Of a DNA stretch of 64,000 bases, positions 43,648 through 52,602 are shown piece after piece. Each line of letters begins with the position of its first letter. Positions within the stretch are counted from its first letter, which is position 1. The translations under genes were made by a program, and so were the position numbers. Source of the DNA: Limnohabitans planktonicus II-D5 (lineage in GTDB: Bacteria; Pseudomonadota; Gammaproteobacteria; Burkholderiales; Burkholderiaceae_C). The DNA is taken from assembly GCF_001270065.2 (NCBI RefSeq), contig NZ_LFYT02000021.1, positions 16,926 through 80,925 of the forward strand, given 5' to 3'. Below the pieces are notes generated by a model that worked only from the letters and a program-made list of their open reading frames with translations, did no database searches and was not told where the DNA came from.

Positions 43648-45327
43648 ATGAAGGACTGGAACCAACTGCTGCCCAGCAGCCACACCGACACCTTTGCGCG
43701 TGACCGGCTGCCGCCGAAGGACCAATTGCCTGTGTTCATGGCGGATCGGCCCGAGCTGGATTACCCGAACCAGATCAACTGCGCGGTGGAACTGGTGGAT
43801 CGGCATGTGCGCGAAGGTCGAGGCGATCGCATCGCGCTGCATGGCGTGAGTGATTTCAACAAGGGCGGCGGCGACTTCAGTTGGACCTATGCGCAGTTGC
43901 AAGACAAGAGCAACCGCATCGCCCAGGTGCTGACCCTCGACATGGGCCTCGTGCCCGGCAACCGCATTTTGCTGCGCGGAGGCAATAGCCCCATGATGGC
44001 TGCTTGCTTGCTGGGCGCACTCAAGGCCGGGCTGGTGGCGGTGCCAACCATGCCGCTGCTGCGTGCGGGCGAGTTGGCGCAGATCATCGACAAAGCCCAA
44101 GTCAGCGCCGCCCTGTGCGACAGCCTGCTGGCCGACGAACTGCAGCACTGCATGACGCCCGGGCACGTCAGCCACATGGCCAGCTTGCAGCAGCTGGTGC
44201 AGTTCCGCAGCGATGCCCCTGATGGCCTGGAGCAGCGCATGGAGCAGCAAAGTGGCGCGTACACCGCCTACCCCACGAGCCGCGATGACGTGTGCCTGAT
44301 TGCGTTCACAAGTGGCACCACAGGCAAACCCAAAGGAACCATGCACTTCCACCGCGATGTGCTGGCCATGTGCGATTTGTTCCCGCGCCACATCTTGCAG
44401 ATGAACGAGAACGATGTGGTGTGCGGCACGCCGCCCATCGCATTCACTTTCGGGTTGGGTGGTTTGTTGGCCTTTCCGCTGCGCTATGGCGCGAGCACCG
44501 TGCTGCTCGAAAAGCACACGCCCGAGACCTTGATGCAGACCATTGCCAAGTACCGCGCCACGCAGTGCTACACCGCGCCCACCATGTACCGCCAGATGGC
44601 GACGCTGGCCAAAGGCGTTGACCTCTCCAGCCTCAAGCACCCTGTGTCGGCAGGCGAGGCCTTGCCCGACGCCACCCGCCAGCTGTGGAAGCAGGCCACA
44701 GGCATCGAGATGACCGATGGCATTGGCGGCACAGAAGTGATCCACATCTACATCTCGAGTGCGGGCGCGCATGTGCGCCCCGGCAGCATTGGCCAAGTGG
44801 TGCCCGGCTATGTGGCGCAAATTGTGGGCGACGACATGCAACCTGTGCCGCCCGGCACCGTGGGGCGCCTGGCCGTGCGCGGCCCCACAGGCTGCAAATA
44901 CCTGGCCGACCCGCGCCAACAAGACTATGTGAAAGACGGCTGGAACCTGCCCGGCGACACCTTTGTCATGGACGCCGACGGCTACTTCAGCTACCAGGCA
45001 CGCAACGACGACATGATCATCTCGGCGGGCTACAACATCGCAGGCCCTGAGGTGGAAGGCGCTTTGCTGCAACACCCGGCCGTGGCCGAATGCGGCGTGG
45101 TCGGCATGCCCGACGAAGACCGTGGTCACATCGTGCAGGCCTATGTCGTGCTCAAGCCCGGCCACACGGGCGACGCGACCATGGAAAAAGCACTGCAAGA
45201 GCACGTCAAACAAACCATCGCCCCATTCAAGTACCCGCGCAAGGTGGTCTTTTTGGACGCCTTGCCCCGCACCGAAACCGGCAAACTGCAGCGCTTCAAG
45301 CTGCGTCAAATTTCAGTCAACAAATAA
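43648..45327 (+). CDS. Benzoate-CoA ligase family protein, probably 2-aminobenzoate-CoA ligase
   Basis: A 559-residue acyl-adenylate enzyme. The P-loop is IAFTSGTTGKPKGTMHFH, the adenylation motif YFSYQARNDDMIISAGYNI, and the C-terminal catalytic Lys is in PRTETGKLQRFKLR. The PAFTFGLGGLL-type substrate segment and length fit benzoate- or aminobenzoate-CoA ligases. It would start the pathway by making the CoA ester that the fused oxygenase attacks. The ATG at 43648 follows AAGGA; an earlier frame opening is not supported. Confidence 0.88.
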   Translation: MKDWNQLLPSSHTDTFARDRLPPKDQLPVFMADRPELDYPNQINCAVELVDRHVREGRGDRIALHGVSDFNKGGGDFSWTYAQLQDKSNRIAQVLTLDMGLVPGNRILLRGGNSPMMAACLLGALKAGLVAVPTMPLLRAGELAQIIDKAQVSAALCDSLLADELQHCMTPGHVSHMASLQQLVQFRSDAPDGLEQRMEQQSGAYTAYPTSRDDVCLIAFTSGTTGKPKGTMHFHRDVLAMCDLFPRHILQMNENDVVCGTPPIAFTFGLGGLLAFPLRYGASTVLLEKHTPETLMQTIAKYRATQCYTAPTMYRQMATLAKGVDLSSLKHPVSAGEALPDATRQLWKQATGIEMTDGIGGTEVIHIYISSAGAHVRPGSIGQVVPGYVAQIVGDDMQPVPPGTVGRLAVRGPTGCKYLADPRQQDYVKDGWNLPGDTFVMDADGYFSYQARNDDMIISAGYNIAGPEVEGALLQHPAVAECGVVGMPDEDRGHIVQAYVVLKPGHTGDATMEKALQEHVKQTIAPFKYPRKVVFLDALPRTETGKLQRFKLRQISVNK

Positions 45328-45376
45328 CTTTGCGGGACAGATCTTTAGCTCTGTTCCCAACTGATAAAGGATAAGC

Positions 45377-45772
45377 ATGTTCAACGTCTTGCAACCCGAA
45401 GGCTGGGCACCCGCCAAAGGCTATGCCAACGGCATCGAAGCGCGTGGCCGCATGGTGTTCGTCGCGGGCATGATCGGCTGGAACGGCCAGGCCCAGTTCG
45501 AGACCGACGACTTTGTGGCCCAGTGCCGCCAGGCCCTGCAAAACATCGTCGACACGCTCGCTTGCGCCGGAGCAGGCCCACAGCACATGGCCCGCATGAC
45601 CTGGTACGTCAAAGACAAGAAGGAATACCTGGCCCGTGGTCGCGAGCTGGGCAAGGTCTACCAGGAAGTCATCGGCAAGAACTACCCGGCCATGACACTG
45701 GTGCAAGTGGCTGATCTGGTAGAGGACCGTGCGCTGGTGGAGATTGAAGTCACGGCGGTGGTGCCGGAGTGA
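45377..45772 (+). CDS. RidA family deaminase
   Basis: A 131-residue RidA/YjgF protein: GYANGIEARGRMVFVAGMIGW, then MTWYVKDKKEYLARGRELGKVYQEVIG, and NYPAMTLVQVADLVEDRALVEIEVTAV. Family members hydrolyse enamine/imine intermediates. A RidA-like deaminase in this operon is what a pathway that must remove the amino group of a reduced aminobenzoyl-CoA would need. It is the last gene of the cluster. Confidence 0.88.
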   Translation: MFNVLQPEGWAPAKGYANGIEARGRMVFVAGMIGWNGQAQFETDDFVAQCRQALQNIVDTLACAGAGPQHMARMTWYVKDKKEYLARGRELGKVYQEVIGKNYPAMTLVQVADLVEDRALVEIEVTAVVPE

Positions 45773-45930
45773 GCGAAAAAGGTCTGGAGGAGAAGCTGCA
45801 AAGGTCGTAGATCGATCGGCAAGTTTAGGCTAGTTGCAGCCACTGGCCGACTCTTGCAGCAGGACTGCAACGGACTGAAGTGGCCTTCGTTGAAAAGGGG
45901 TAACTACCAGTTTTGGGGCCACTTCGAAGG

Positions 45931-46575
45931 CTATGTTTTAGAGAGCAGCAACCTTATGCCAGCGTATCCATATATGACTGCCAACGTGCATTCAAACCAA
46001 CGGCGAGTAGCCGTGAAAGCGCGCTGTGCACTCGTAGTGGAGAAGAAAATCGCGTAAGCAAAAAAGGTCAACATCCCCACAAAAAAGCATCCTGAAAGTC
46101 CAACTAGTAAGTCATGCATTGAAGGTGAGTTAGGCAATCCAACAGAAATCGTAGCAGCCCAAGAAAATATTGCCTTTGGATTCGTGAGGTGCATTGCAGC
46201 ACCTCGCAAATACAACTGTCTGTTACTCACACCTAAACTATCAGCATACTTTTTAGATTTCCCATTGCTTTTCAACGCGGAGCGACCAGCGCTGTATGCC
46301 AACCAAAGCAAATACAGACCACCTGCGACCTTCAAGGCAACTAAGATATTTCCCCACGTGCTGAGTGCAGTGGCGAGGCCGAAACCTGCCAGCAGTCCCC
46401 AAGCAATCGAGCCAGTAATAACGCCTGATGCAAGCGCCAAAGCTGGGGTGCGTCCACGTTGTATAGCTACAGCCATGATAGTCATATTGCTCGGTCCAGG
46501 ACTTGCGGTACCAACCAAATAGACGGAGTACATCAGCAACAAATTTGCAGGAATAAAGGACGAATCGATAACCAT
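45931..46575 (-). CDS. LysE/RhtB family amino-acid exporter
   Basis: A 214-residue, six-helix inner-membrane exporter. VGTASPGPSNMTIMAVAIQRGR and HLTNPKAIFSWAATIS are family signatures. Substrate unknown; homoserine, threonine and lysine are typical. The gene is clearly poorer in G+C than its neighbours (48 of 120 bases at 46141-46260) and uses AT-rich codons, which suggests later acquisition. It is alone on its strand between RidA and MarR. Confidence 0.9.
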   Translation of the reverse strand: MVIDSSFIPANLLLMYSVYLVGTASPGPSNMTIMAVAIQRGRTPALALASGVITGSIAWGLLAGFGLATALSTWGNILVALKVAGGLYLLWLAYSAGRSALKSNGKSKKYADSLGVSNRQLYLRGAAMHLTNPKAIFSWAATISVGLPNSPSMHDLLVGLSGCFFVGMLTFFAYAIFFSTTSAQRAFTATRRWFECTLAVIYGYAGIRLLLSKT

Positions 46576-46801
46576 CTTCGTTCTCCGAAAAAACTGTTTT
46601 ATGTTGACTCAGTTTAGACGAACACGCTCTTGCCTGAATTGAGTCTCACGGACTTCAGTAGCAAAACGGATCGATTTTGAAAAAACTGCTTGCGCTGCAA
46701 AGCAGTTATTTAGTCTTGGCCATATCCACTTGACGCAGATATTGGCAATAAAAGGTTCAACCAAACCTCAAGCTCAAATTTTTGGCTATGACTTTGCGCG
46801 C

Positions 46802-47242
46802 TCAGGCACTCCCATGCGCCGCAATCAAACTCTCCAACATCAGCTTGAGCTGATGCGCCGGGTCCGACCCCAAAGCAGACACCACCTGCGCTTCGTGCGC
46901 TTTGGCTTGTTTCAGCAGGGGCTGCACTTTGCGCCGACCCGCTGCCGTGAGGCTGACCAGGCTTTGGCGTTTGTCGTGCGCGGCGTCGCATCGCTTGACC
47001 CACCCGGCGTCTTGCATGCGGCCCACCAGCTTGGTCACGGTGGGTTGTTTGGCCAGCACGATGCTGGCGAGTTCTTTGATGCTCAAACTGTCTTTGCCCG
47101 ACAGGCTGGCCATGACGCGCCACTCCATCAGGCTCAGGCCGCTGGCTTCGACCACGGCGTGGAACTCACTCGAAATCAAATGGCTGGCGCGGGCCAGCAA
47201 GTAGGCCAGGTAGTCGTCGACAAAGCCTGCCGGGTTGCTCAT
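46802..47242 (-). CDS. MarR-family transcriptional regulator
   Basis: A 146-residue winged-helix protein: LSLMEWRVMASLSGKDSLSIKELASIVLAKQP, then TVTKLVGRMQDAGWVKRCDAAHDKRQ. Its start overlaps the stop of the flavin reductase gene (ATGA), so the two are translated together. It is divergent from the NicX-like operon, and NicR of Pseudomonas, which controls nicotinate genes, is also a MarR protein, making it the likely local regulator. Confidence 0.9.
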   Translation of the reverse strand: MSNPAGFVDDYLAYLLARASHLISSEFHAVVEASGLSLMEWRVMASLSGKDSLSIKELASIVLAKQPTVTKLVGRMQDAGWVKRCDAAHDKRQSLVSLTAAGRRKVQPLLKQAKAHEAQVVSALGSDPAHQLKLMLESLIAAHGSA

Positions 47243-47811
47243 GCCAGTGGCGTGGTGGTGCTGAACTGACCGCCCTGGTAGACGAGTGGGGCAGAGCCAT
47301 CGCTGAAACCGCAGCGTTCCACCTCGCCCACAAAAATCACATGGTCGCCTTCTTCGTGGCGGCTGCGGTTGTGGCATTCAAACCAGGCCAGAGCGCCATC
47401 CAAAATGGGCAAACCCGACGCGCCCAGCTTGTAAGCGGTATCGGCAAAGCGGTCGCCCTTGCCGAAGGCAAAACGGTTGCAGACATCCAGTTGATCGGCG
47501 GCCAGCACGTTCACCACGTAATGCGTGCCCGCATGGAACAGCGGGGCGCTGCTGGCGCCTTGCCCCAGGCTCCACAGCACCAGCGGCGGCGTGAGCGACA
47601 CCGAGTTGAATGAGCTGGCGGTGATGCCCACAAAGCTGCTGCTGGCCGAGTCGCCCTTGTGTGCGCCTGGTGCGAACGTGGTGATGACGGTCACGCCCGT
47701 GGCAAAGCGGGACAGTGCTTGCTTGAAATGCGGCGTTTCAAAGTCTGGACTGAGCGCTTTGATGTGAGATGGGGGGGCTTGGTGCATGGGTTGATGATAG
47801 TTGAATTGCAT
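47239..47811 (-). CDS. Flavin reductase-like FMN-binding protein (HpaC/NmoB type)
   Basis: A 190-residue protein of the flavin reductase-like family. FKQALSRFATGVTVITT begins the split-barrel, and ITASSFNSVSLTPPLVLWSLG and HYVVNVLAADQ follow. It would supply reduced flavin to a partner monooxygenase by NAD(P)H oxidation. No flavin monooxygenase lies in the immediate operon. It is divergent from the NicX-like gene, sharing a 71-base promoter region. Confidence 0.87.
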   Translation of the reverse strand: MQFNYHQPMHQAPPSHIKALSPDFETPHFKQALSRFATGVTVITTFAPGAHKGDSASSSFVGITASSFNSVSLTPPLVLWSLGQGASSAPLFHAGTHYVVNVLAADQLDVCNRFAFGKGDRFADTAYKLGASGLPILDGALAWFECHNRSRHEEGDHVIFVGEVERCGFSDGSAPLVYQGGQFSTTTPLA

Positions 47812-47882
47812 GAATTTTCATATAAACTGACCATTCATGTCTGCAGGTGAGCCGTTCAGCGCTGCAGGCCAAGGAGACAAGC

Positions 47883-48968
47883 ATGCTGGTGGAACGAATC
47901 GAAAACAGGTGGCTCGCGGCCTTTACCCGCACCTTCACGCTGTGCAAGGTGCAGCCTGGCGAAGTGGTCGCTATTTTGGCCGAAACCCAATCACGCCGGG
48001 TCAACGTGGACTTGGCCCGCCTCGCGCTGGAGGCCATGGGCGCCCGTGTGTTCGAAGTGACGTTGACAACGCCAGCGCTCACCGCCCCCGCGCCCGTGCG
48101 CTCGACAGGCGCCAGCGACGCGATTGGCCAGCTCGGCCCCGTGGTGGCTGCATTGGCCCGCGCCGACATGGTGGTGGACTGCACTGTCGAAGGCCTGCTG
48201 CACGCGCCTGAGTTGCCGACCATCATGAAGGGCGTGGACGGCCACATGCCGCGCCTGCTCATGGTGTCCAACGAGCACCCTGAAATCTTGGAACGCACCG
48301 TGCCCGATCCGGCGCTGGAAGGTGTGGTGCGAGCCGCCATGAAGAAACTGCGTGGTGCACAACAAATGCACGTCACGTCTGCCGCTGGCACCGACTTGCG
48401 CGTGAATCTGAAACATGGCGACAAGCAAGCGGTGGTCGGTGGTGTGTGGGGCTTTTGCCCCAAGCCGGGCATGGTGTCGCACTGGCCTGCCGGGCTGGCG
48501 CTGGCTTTCCCCGCAGCGGGCAGTGTCAACGGCACGCTGGTCATGGCCCCGGGCGACGTGAACCTGACCTTCAAAAGCTATTTGCGCGACACGATCCGCC
48601 TGACCATCGAGAACGACAGCGTGGTCGCCATCGAGGGGCAGGGCGTGGATGTGGACATGATGCGCGGCTACTACAAGGCCTGGGAAGACTTTGAGGGCCA
48701 CCGCGCCGCTTATGCGGTCTCGCATGTGGGCTTTGGCCTGAACCCGGCGGCGCGTTGGGACGCCATGGCGTTCTACGACAAGCGCGACTGCAACGGCACC
48801 GAGCTGCGGGCCTTTGCGGGCAACTTTTTGTATTCGACCGGGGCGAACGAGGTGGCAGGCCGCCACACGCTGGGCCACTTTGACCTGCCCATGCGCGGCT
48901 GCACCATTCGGCTCGACGACACGGTGGTGGTTGATGCGGGCCAAGTCGTGAGCGCGGCGCTGGTATGA
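47883..48968 (+). CDS. 2,5-dihydroxypyridine 5,6-dioxygenase-like ring-cleavage enzyme (NicX family)
   Basis: A 361-residue protein of the NicX/M29-like fold. VSHVGFGLNPAARWDAM and GHFDLPMRGC align with the NicX segments, supplying His281, His332 and Asp334 at the positions of its iron ligands (His265, His318, Asp320). SHWPAG and the ending LDDTVVVDAGQVVSA also match. NicX opens 2,5-dihydroxypyridine to N-formylmaleamate. AAGGAGACAAGC precedes the ATG at 47883. The true substrate may be another hydroxylated N-heterocycle. Confidence 0.8.
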   Translation: MLVERIENRWLAAFTRTFTLCKVQPGEVVAILAETQSRRVNVDLARLALEAMGARVFEVTLTTPALTAPAPVRSTGASDAIGQLGPVVAALARADMVVDCTVEGLLHAPELPTIMKGVDGHMPRLLMVSNEHPEILERTVPDPALEGVVRAAMKKLRGAQQMHVTSAAGTDLRVNLKHGDKQAVVGGVWGFCPKPGMVSHWPAGLALAFPAAGSVNGTLVMAPGDVNLTFKSYLRDTIRLTIENDSVVAIEGQGVDVDMMRGYYKAWEDFEGHRAAYAVSHVGFGLNPAARWDAMAFYDKRDCNGTELRAFAGNFLYSTGANEVAGRHTLGHFDLPMRGCTIRLDDTVVVDAGQVVSAALV

Positions 48969-49762
48969 GTACGCCCGCCTTCACCGACGTGGGCTTGCCC
49001 ACTCAGCCCGCTGTGGTGTTCTTGCACGGCGTAGGCGGCGGCCGACACGGCTGGGCAGCGCAGCAAGCGCATGTGGCTGCTCTGGGTTGGCGCAGCCTGG
49101 CCTGGGACATGCCCGGTTATGGCGACAGCCCCATGGTCACCCCCTATGACTTCGCGCACCTGGCGCAAGCCCTCTGGCAGATGCTGGACGCGGCGCACAC
49201 CGACCAAGCCGTGTTGGTGGGCCACAGCATGGGGGCCATGGTCGCCCTGCAAGCCTGGACGCAAAAGCCAGAGCGCATCCGTGGCCTGCTGCTGGCCGCC
49301 AGCAGTCCGGCTTTTGGCAACAGCGATGGCGATTTTCAAAAGCAGTTTTTGGCGCAGCGCTTGGCTCCACTGGAAGCGGGCAAAACCATGGCTGACATTG
49401 CCGACAAGCTGATCCCGACCATGGCTGCACCCGGTGGCGATGCCGCCCAGACAATCCCTGCCCATCTGCAGCCTGCGCACCAAAGCATGTCTGGCGTGCC
49501 GCCAGCCACTTACCGCGCCGCACTTCATGCGCTGGTGCAGTTTGAGCAACGCGCCGCTTTGCCCACCCTCACCGTGCCCGTGTTGTGCCTGGCCGCAGAA
49601 CATGACCGCACCGCACCGCCCACCGTGATGGAACGCATGGCGCAAAAGATCCCCGGTGCGCGCTACGCCTGCCTGGCCGGGGCAGGGCATTTGCTGCATT
49701 ACGAACAGCCCGAGGCGTTCAACGCCGAACTCGAAAAATTCCTGAAGGACGTGAAACCATGA
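48965..49762 (+). CDS. Alpha/beta hydrolase, NicD-like position
   Basis: A 265-residue hydrolase with HGVGGGRHGW as oxyanion region, nucleophile Ser88 in LVGHSMGAM, Asp214 in AAEHDRTAP and His242 in GAGHLLHYEQ. NicD, which removes formate from N-formylmaleamate, is a hydrolase of this fold working next after NicX, so its position immediately after the dioxygenase (ATGA overlap) is suggestive. General similarity to MhpC-type esterases leaves other substrates open. Confidence 0.82.
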   Translation: MSTPAFTDVGLPTQPAVVFLHGVGGGRHGWAAQQAHVAALGWRSLAWDMPGYGDSPMVTPYDFAHLAQALWQMLDAAHTDQAVLVGHSMGAMVALQAWTQKPERIRGLLLAASSPAFGNSDGDFQKQFLAQRLAPLEAGKTMADIADKLIPTMAAPGGDAAQTIPAHLQPAHQSMSGVPPATYRAALHALVQFEQRAALPTLTVPVLCLAAEHDRTAPPTVMERMAQKIPGARYACLAGAGHLLHYEQPEAFNAELEKFLKDVKP

Positions 49763-51027
49763 CCGACGTGCAAGCCCCCTCTCAACCAGACGTCATGCCC
49801 ATCTGTGGCGACGATTACCCCCTGACCGAGAAGCAGCAAAAGCTGATGGCCCTGGCCCGACAACTAGGCCGCGAGAAGTTCGCGCCCCGTGCCGCGCAAC
49901 TCGACCGCGACGCGCAGTTCCCGTTCGCCAACTACGATGACATGCGCGACTCAGGCCTGCTGGCGCTGTGCGTGCCCGAAGCGCATGGCGGCCAGGGGGC
50001 CGATTACGCCACCTATGCCATGGTGTCGGCCGAGATCGGTCGCTACTGCGGCGCCACCGCGCTCACCTTCAACATGCACGTCTGCACCATGCTTTGGAGC
50101 GGCTTGTTGTCTGAAGACCTGGAGATGACGCCCGAGCAACGCGCATCACACCGCCAGCACCAAGCCACCCACTTTGCGCGTGTGGTGAAAGATGCAGCGA
50201 TTTACGCGCAGCCTTTTTCAGAAGGCGGCGCAGCAGCCTCAGGGGCACAACCTTTCGGCACCATCGCCGTCAAGGTCGATGGCGGCTGGAAGATCAACGG
50301 TAAAAAAATCTTCGCATCCCTGTCAGACGCCGCCGATTACTTTGGCGTGCTGTGCACCGAAAAGAAAGAGGGCGCTGACCTCTCGCGCCGAGACACCTTG
50401 TACCTGGCCATCCCTCGCACCGCGCCGGGCTTGACGATCGAAGGCGACTGGGACCCGCTGGGCATGCGCGCCACCGTGTCGCGCAATTTGATTTTCAAAG
50501 ACGTGTTTGTGCCCGACGACGCGGCGCTCATGCCGCAAGGCCTGTACTTCCAGGCGGCCAGCCGCTGGCCGCACATGTTCATGACGCTCTCGCCCACCTA
50601 CATGGGCATCGCGCAAGCGGCGTACGACTTCACGTTGGCTTATCTGCGTGGCGAAATTCCGGGTACGGGCCCCGTCAAGCGCCGCCAGTTCGCCACCAAG
50701 CAGATCGCCGTAGCCGAGATGTTCATCAAGCTCGAACAAACCCGCAACCTCTTCTTGCGCGCCATTGAAGACGCCAAGGTGGACCCGAGCAAATCCACCC
50801 GACTGCGAGCCTACGCCGCGCAGTACACCATCATGGAAAACGCACAAGACATCGCCCGTTTGGCCATCCGCACTTGCGGCGGTCAGTCCATGCTCAAAAG
50901 CCTGCCGCTCGAGCGCCTGTACCGCGATGCACGTTGCGGCTCGCTCATGCTGCCCTGGACGGCCGAGTTGTGCATGGACCGCATTGGCCGCGAAGCCCTG
51001 TACGAACCCGGCGAAAAAGACGAGTGA
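49759..51027 (+). CDS. Acyl-CoA dehydrogenase-like protein lacking the usual catalytic Glu
   Basis: A 422-residue acyl-CoA dehydrogenase fold. FAPRAAQLDRDAQFP, KVDGGWKINGKKIFASLSDA and the C-terminal RTCGGQSMLKSLPLERLYRDARCGS are recognisable. Where classical enzymes have IYEGTSE, this protein reads LMLPWTAE, so the catalytic Glu position is Leu. It may use a base elsewhere, as isovaleryl-CoA dehydrogenase does, or catalyse a different reaction. It overlaps the genes on both sides by 4 and 1 bases. Confidence 0.87.
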   Translation: MTDVQAPSQPDVMPICGDDYPLTEKQQKLMALARQLGREKFAPRAAQLDRDAQFPFANYDDMRDSGLLALCVPEAHGGQGADYATYAMVSAEIGRYCGATALTFNMHVCTMLWSGLLSEDLEMTPEQRASHRQHQATHFARVVKDAAIYAQPFSEGGAAASGAQPFGTIAVKVDGGWKINGKKIFASLSDAADYFGVLCTEKKEGADLSRRDTLYLAIPRTAPGLTIEGDWDPLGMRATVSRNLIFKDVFVPDDAALMPQGLYFQAASRWPHMFMTLSPTYMGIAQAAYDFTLAYLRGEIPGTGPVKRRQFATKQIAVAEMFIKLEQTRNLFLRAIEDAKVDPSKSTRLRAYAAQYTIMENAQDIARLAIRTCGGQSMLKSLPLERLYRDARCGSLMLPWTAELCMDRIGREALYEPGEKDE

Positions 51028-52568
51028 TGCAGGCCCCCGAGACCAGCCCCCTCGCGGCCCGCTTTGCACAGCTGGCGCAGGACTGCGGCACGCAGCCCGC
51101 CATGACCTTCCGGGGCGATGAGCGCAAAGCCACCCAGACGGGTGACAGCACCTTCGCCTACCACTTCGCCAAATTTTGGCGGCGCGTGGCACGCGTCACC
51201 GCGCACCTGCAGTCCACCTGGGGCGTGCAGCCGGGTGACCGCGTGGCCTGGCTCGGGTTTAACCACGAGCTGCAGTTGGTCACGTTGGTGGCCTGTGCCC
51301 GTTTGGGTGCGGTGTTTTTGCCGCTCAATTTTCGCCTGGCGGTGCCCGAGCTGCAGCAGGTCATGCAAGACGCCCAGCCGCGCCTGCTGGTGCACGACAC
51401 CCACCATGCCGATACAGCCCATGCGTTGCAAGGCGCAGGCCTGCAGCACACGCACCACGAAAGCCTGATCGCCACAGACTCACAACGCGGCCTGCCGTTG
51501 CCAGATGTGAAGAGCGACATGCCGCTGCTGCTGGTCTACACCTCGGGCACCACAGGCGTGCCCAAGGGCGCGGTGCACACACAAGCCGCGCTGCTGGCCA
51601 ATGCCCGCGCCAGTGCCTGGACGCACGGTTTTGTGCCCGGCGACAAAGTGCTGTCCACGCTGCCGATGTTCCATGTGGGCGGCCTGTGCATCCAGACCCT
51701 GCCCGCGTTGCTGGCGGGGGTGGAGGTGGTGCTGCACCCGCGCTTTGACCCGACCGCTTGGCTGGGTGAAATGCAAACGAGCCGCCCCACGCTGTCGCTC
51801 TTGGTGCCCGCCACCATGCGCGCCGTGTTTGAGCACCCGCGCTGGGCGGACACCTCGCTCGCCTGCCTGCGCGGCATCATGACCGGTTCGTCCACCGTGC
51901 CTGTGGCGTACCTTGAAACGCTGCACGCACGGGGCGTGCCCGTGGGCCAAGTCTATGGCACCACAGAAACAGGCCCTGTGTCCATCGTGCTGCGTCTGCC
52001 GGACGCCATGGCCCGTGTGGGCGCGTCGGGCTGGCCGCACCCGCAAGCGCAGGTCAAACTGATCAACGCCCAAGGGCAGGAAGTTGGCCCCGGGGAAACG
52101 GGCGAAGTCTGCATACGCGCTGATAACCTGATGAGCGGCTACTGGCGTGCCGACTGCGAACTCAACGCGGGCCTGCAGGACGGCTGGTTCCATTCGGGTG
52201 ACCTGGGCCAGCGCGCCGAAGACGGCTGCATCACCATCGTGGGCCGCAGCAAAGACATGATCATCTCGGGCGGTGAAAACATTTACCCGGCCGAAATCGA
52301 AAACCAGCTCGTCACCTTGCCCGGTGTGGCCGAGAACGCGGTGGTCGGCGTGGCCGATGCCCGCTGGGGCGAAGTGCCCGTGGCGGTGCTGGTGCGCAGC
52401 GCCGACGCCGCAGGGCAAGCCCTGAGCGCCGAAGTCGTGCTGGCGCACCTGCAGTCGCGCATCGCCCGCTTCAAGCTGCCGCGCCGCGTGGTGTTCATGG
52501 AAAGCCTGCCCAAAAGTGCCTTGGGCAAAGTGCTCAAGCCCCAGTTGCAAAAACTTTTGCAGGGGTGA
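51027..52568 (+). CDS. AMP-forming acyl-CoA synthetase
   Basis: A 513-residue ligase. LLVYTSGTTGVPKGAVHTQ is the P-loop, GQVYGTTETGP and FHSGDLGQRAEDGCITIVGR the adenylation and hinge motifs, and ALGKVLK holds the catalytic Lys. The ATG at 51027 overlaps the previous stop (TGATG). It should activate a carboxylic acid for the adjacent dehydrogenase. It is the last gene of the NicX-like operon; no terminator is evident before the repeats. Confidence 0.9.
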   Translation: MQAPETSPLAARFAQLAQDCGTQPAMTFRGDERKATQTGDSTFAYHFAKFWRRVARVTAHLQSTWGVQPGDRVAWLGFNHELQLVTLVACARLGAVFLPLNFRLAVPELQQVMQDAQPRLLVHDTHHADTAHALQGAGLQHTHHESLIATDSQRGLPLPDVKSDMPLLLVYTSGTTGVPKGAVHTQAALLANARASAWTHGFVPGDKVLSTLPMFHVGGLCIQTLPALLAGVEVVLHPRFDPTAWLGEMQTSRPTLSLLVPATMRAVFEHPRWADTSLACLRGIMTGSSTVPVAYLETLHARGVPVGQVYGTTETGPVSIVLRLPDAMARVGASGWPHPQAQVKLINAQGQEVGPGETGEVCIRADNLMSGYWRADCELNAGLQDGWFHSGDLGQRAEDGCITIVGRSKDMIISGGENIYPAEIENQLVTLPGVAENAVVGVADARWGEVPVAVLVRSADAAGQALSAEVVLAHLQSRIARFKLPRRVVFMESLPKSALGKVLKPQLQKLLQG

Positions 52569-52602
52569 ACGAAGGGCGTTAGAGCTTTGGCGAACGACAC
52601 AG

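Noticed and set aside
43462..45309. 615-residue reverse frame opposite the CoA ligase
   Set aside because: The ligase has all adenylation motifs; the reverse frame is low-information sequence and crosses the inverted repeat.
46576..46801. Possible small gene between LysE and MarR
   Set aside because: No frame with a ribosome site or recognisable product was found.
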